In this document: piece after piece, positions 7,566 through 8,771 of the stretch | Numbering within the stretch: the stretch's first letter is position 1 | Layout: each line of letters begins with the position of its first letter | Assembly (NCBI GenBank): GCA_023266455.1 | Contig: JAHFQD010000060.1 | Location: 1 to 8,771, forward strand | Length of the DNA: 8,771 bases | Direction of reading: 5' to 3' | Source of the DNA: Candidatus Muproteobacteria bacterium | Lineage (GTDB): Bacteria > Pseudomonadota > Gammaproteobacteria > Acidiferrobacterales > Sulfurifustaceae | Translations under genes and position numbers: made by a program | The notes under the pieces: model-generated | Seen by the model: only the letters and a program-made list of their open reading frames with translations | Told to the model about the DNA's origin: nothing | Databases searched by the model: none

Positions 7566-7952
7566 GGCAGCTGGCGCCGATACGGCGCCGCTCTTACGCG
7601 GTTTAGCCGCCTTGGTTTTCTTTTCGTCGCTCACCGTTATGGTGATGTGCGCGGTACGCTTGATAATACGGACGCCACGGCCTTTCGCGCGTGCGTGAAA
7701 TCGACGTATCTGCGGACCGTTGTCGATAAGTATCTCCGACACACGGAGTTCATCGACATCGGCGCCGACATTGTTCTCGGCGTTAGCGATAGCGGATTCA
7801 AGCGCCTTGCGTACTGGCTTCGCCACTTTCTTCGGCGAAAATTCCAGGATCTCAAGGGCGCGCGCTACCGGTAAGCCGCGAATCAAATCGGCCACGAGCC
7901 GGCCCTTTTGGGCCGAGGTACGCACATTCTTTAAAATTGCGGTCGCCTGCAT
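7551..7952 (-). CDS. rplV: 50S ribosomal protein L22
   Basis: L22 binds 23S rRNA and sends a beta-hairpin into the peptide exit tunnel near the L4 constriction, a site where macrolide resistance mutations arise. The 133-residue protein shows [14 protein letters not shown] near residues 13-26, the [12 protein letters not shown] helix, and the hairpin region [20 protein letters not shown] leading into [10 protein letters not shown]. The conserved fold ends at about residue 110, the full length of E. coli L22. The remaining 23 residues form a Lys/Ala/Pro/Ser-rich tail ([12 protein letters not shown]...), probably disordered and rRNA-contacting. The start is ATG with a weak GAAGAG-type site. The TAA stop overlaps the ATG of rpsC by one base. 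Confidence 0.98.
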
Positions 7953-7969
7953 AGTTCAATCTCTTCGAC

Positions 7970-8254
7970 TTACTTCTCTTCCGTGGTCGCCTTGCGCTCG
8001 CCCGAGTGCACCTTGAAGGTGCGCGTCGCTGCGAATTCGCCAAGCTTATGGCCGACCATGTTTTCGGTAACCAGAATCGGGACGTGCTGTCTGCCGTTGT
8101 GAACGGCGATCGTCAAGCCGACGAATTCCGGTAAGACGGTCGAACGACGCGACCATGTCTTAATCGGCTTCTTATCGCCTCTGGCGCGCGCGCCTTCGAT
8201 CTTTTTGATCAGATGGTCGTCTACAAATGGACCTTTTTTCAGTGAACGTGGCAC
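7970..8254 (-). CDS. rpsS: 30S ribosomal protein S19
   Basis: S19 sits in the head of the 30S subunit with S13 and contributes to contacts with the 50S subunit and the A-site tRNA region. The 94-residue product (E. coli 92) begins [14 protein letters not shown], the family signature start, and carries the central [16 protein letters not shown] and the [22 protein letters not shown] block. The start codon is GTG, not ATG; it is fixed by the PRSLKKGPF alignment and by a GAGGG ribosome site seven bases upstream. The extra residues are a short charged tail ([10 protein letters not shown]). It lies 12 bases after rplB and 17 bases before rplV, and no independent promoter is apparent. Confidence 0.98.
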   Translation of the reverse strand: MPRSLKKGPFVDDHLIKKIEGARARGDKKPIKTWSRRSTVLPEFVGLTIAVHNGRQHVPILVTENMVGHKLGEFAATRTFKVHSGERKATTEEK

Positions 8255-8266
8255 GAATCAGCCCTC
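8252..8266 (-). promoter_or_regulatory. Ribosome binding site and GTG start of rpsS
   Basis: Directly after the rplB TAA stop comes GAGGG (8262-8266), then seven bases, then GTG (8252-8254). This is the only GTG start I see among the genes here whose starts are inside the window, all the others using ATG. No in-frame ATG lies close enough upstream to replace it. Confidence 0.8.
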
Positions 8267-8771
8267 TTACTTTTTACGCCGCTGCACGATCATGCTATCC
8301 GTGCGCTTGTTGTGACGCGTCTTGTAACCTTTCGCCGGAGTGCCCCATGGGCTCTGCGGAATATTGCCACCCTTGCTGCGACCTTCGCCGCCGCCGTGCG
8401 GGTGATCGACCGGGTTCATAGCCATACCACGCACCGTCGGACGAACACCGCGCCAACGTTTGGCACCGGCTTTACCGAATTCGCGCAGGTTATGTTCCGA
8501 ATTACCGACTTCACCGATGACGGCACGACAATCGACATGAATCTTTCGCACTTCACCTGAGCGCAAACGCAGTTGCGCGTAGGTACCTTCGCGAGAGACC
8601 AATTGCACGCTGGCACCCGCCGCGCGTGCTATTTGCGCACCCGCTCCAGGCTTAAGTTCGATGCAATGTACAGTCGAACCAACCGGAATGTTCTTAAGCG
8701 GCAAACAGTTGCCCGCCTTAATGGGCGCATCCGGGCCGGACATCAGTTGGTCGCCAGTTGCCGCGCCCTTA
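8267..8771 (-). CDS. rplB: 50S ribosomal protein L2, C-terminal part (5' end beyond window)
   Basis: L2 is a primary 23S rRNA binding protein needed for subunit association and for the peptidyl transferase centre. The frame is open to the window edge and runs through KGAATGDQ before an internal Met at 8743, so that Met is not the start; about 167 C-terminal residues are visible, against 273 in the E. coli protein. The part seen includes IPVGSTVH, the block [10 protein letters not shown], the GVRPTVRG segment and the [12 protein letters not shown] loop, whose histidine in the family lies near the peptidyl transferase centre. The C-terminus is the usual basic tail ([18 protein letters not shown]). 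The stop is TAA, 12 bases before rpsS. The position after L23 and before S19 in the S10 operon is standard. Nothing suggests damage; the identification is certain, only the N-terminal part is unseen. Confidence 0.98.
   Translation of the reverse strand, partial: KGAATGDQLMSGPDAPIKAGNCLPLKNIPVGSTVHCIELKPGAGAQIARAAGASVQLVSREGTYAQLRLRSGEVRKIHVDCRAVIGEVGNSEHNLREFGKAGAKRWRGVRPTVRGMAMNPVDHPHGGGEGRSKGGNIPQSPWGTPAKGYKTRHNKRTDSMIVQRRKK

Overview
This window is a contiguous piece of the S10-spc-alpha ribosomal protein supercluster, read entirely from the minus strand. In transcription order, from high to low coordinates, it holds rplB (5' end outside the window), rpsS, rplV, rpsC, rplP, rpmC, rpsQ, rplN, rplX, rplE, rpsN, rpsH, rplF, rplR, rpsE, rpmD, rplO, secY, rpmJ and the beginning of rpsM (3' end outside the window). 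Nothing in the window is left over as an accessory gene: there are no tRNA, rRNA, CRISPR or insertion sequences.

The organism is most likely a gammaproteobacterium. Gene order matches Escherichia coli gene for gene: rpmJ directly follows secY with no infA or adk between them, the S14 is the cysteine-poor zinc-free 101-residue type, and protein lengths agree with E. coli to within a few residues for nearly every member (L16, L29, L5, S14, S8, L6 and L15 are identical in length). I cannot name a genus from the sequence. Base composition looks moderate, near or a little above half G+C.

Layout: 8771-5956 is the distal part of the S10 operon (L2, S19, L22, S3, L16, L29, S17). 5931-336 is the spc operon (L14, L24, L5, S14, S8, L6, L18, S5, L30, L15, SecY, L36). 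From 230 to 1 the alpha operon begins with S13. Genes are packed with gaps of 2 to 24 bases, and rplV and rpsC overlap in TAATG. Two gaps are larger: 49 bases between rplR and rpsE, which holds a perfect 12-bp hairpin, and 105 bases between rpmJ and rpsM, which can hold a promoter and a structured leader. The junction of the S10 and spc operons is only 24 bases long, so S10 transcripts probably run straight into spc.

The genes together make about twenty core parts of both ribosomal subunits plus the SecY channel that receives secretory and membrane proteins. Little here is new biology. The rplR-rpsE hairpin and the possible S4-type leader in front of rpsM are the two items most worth a comparative check.
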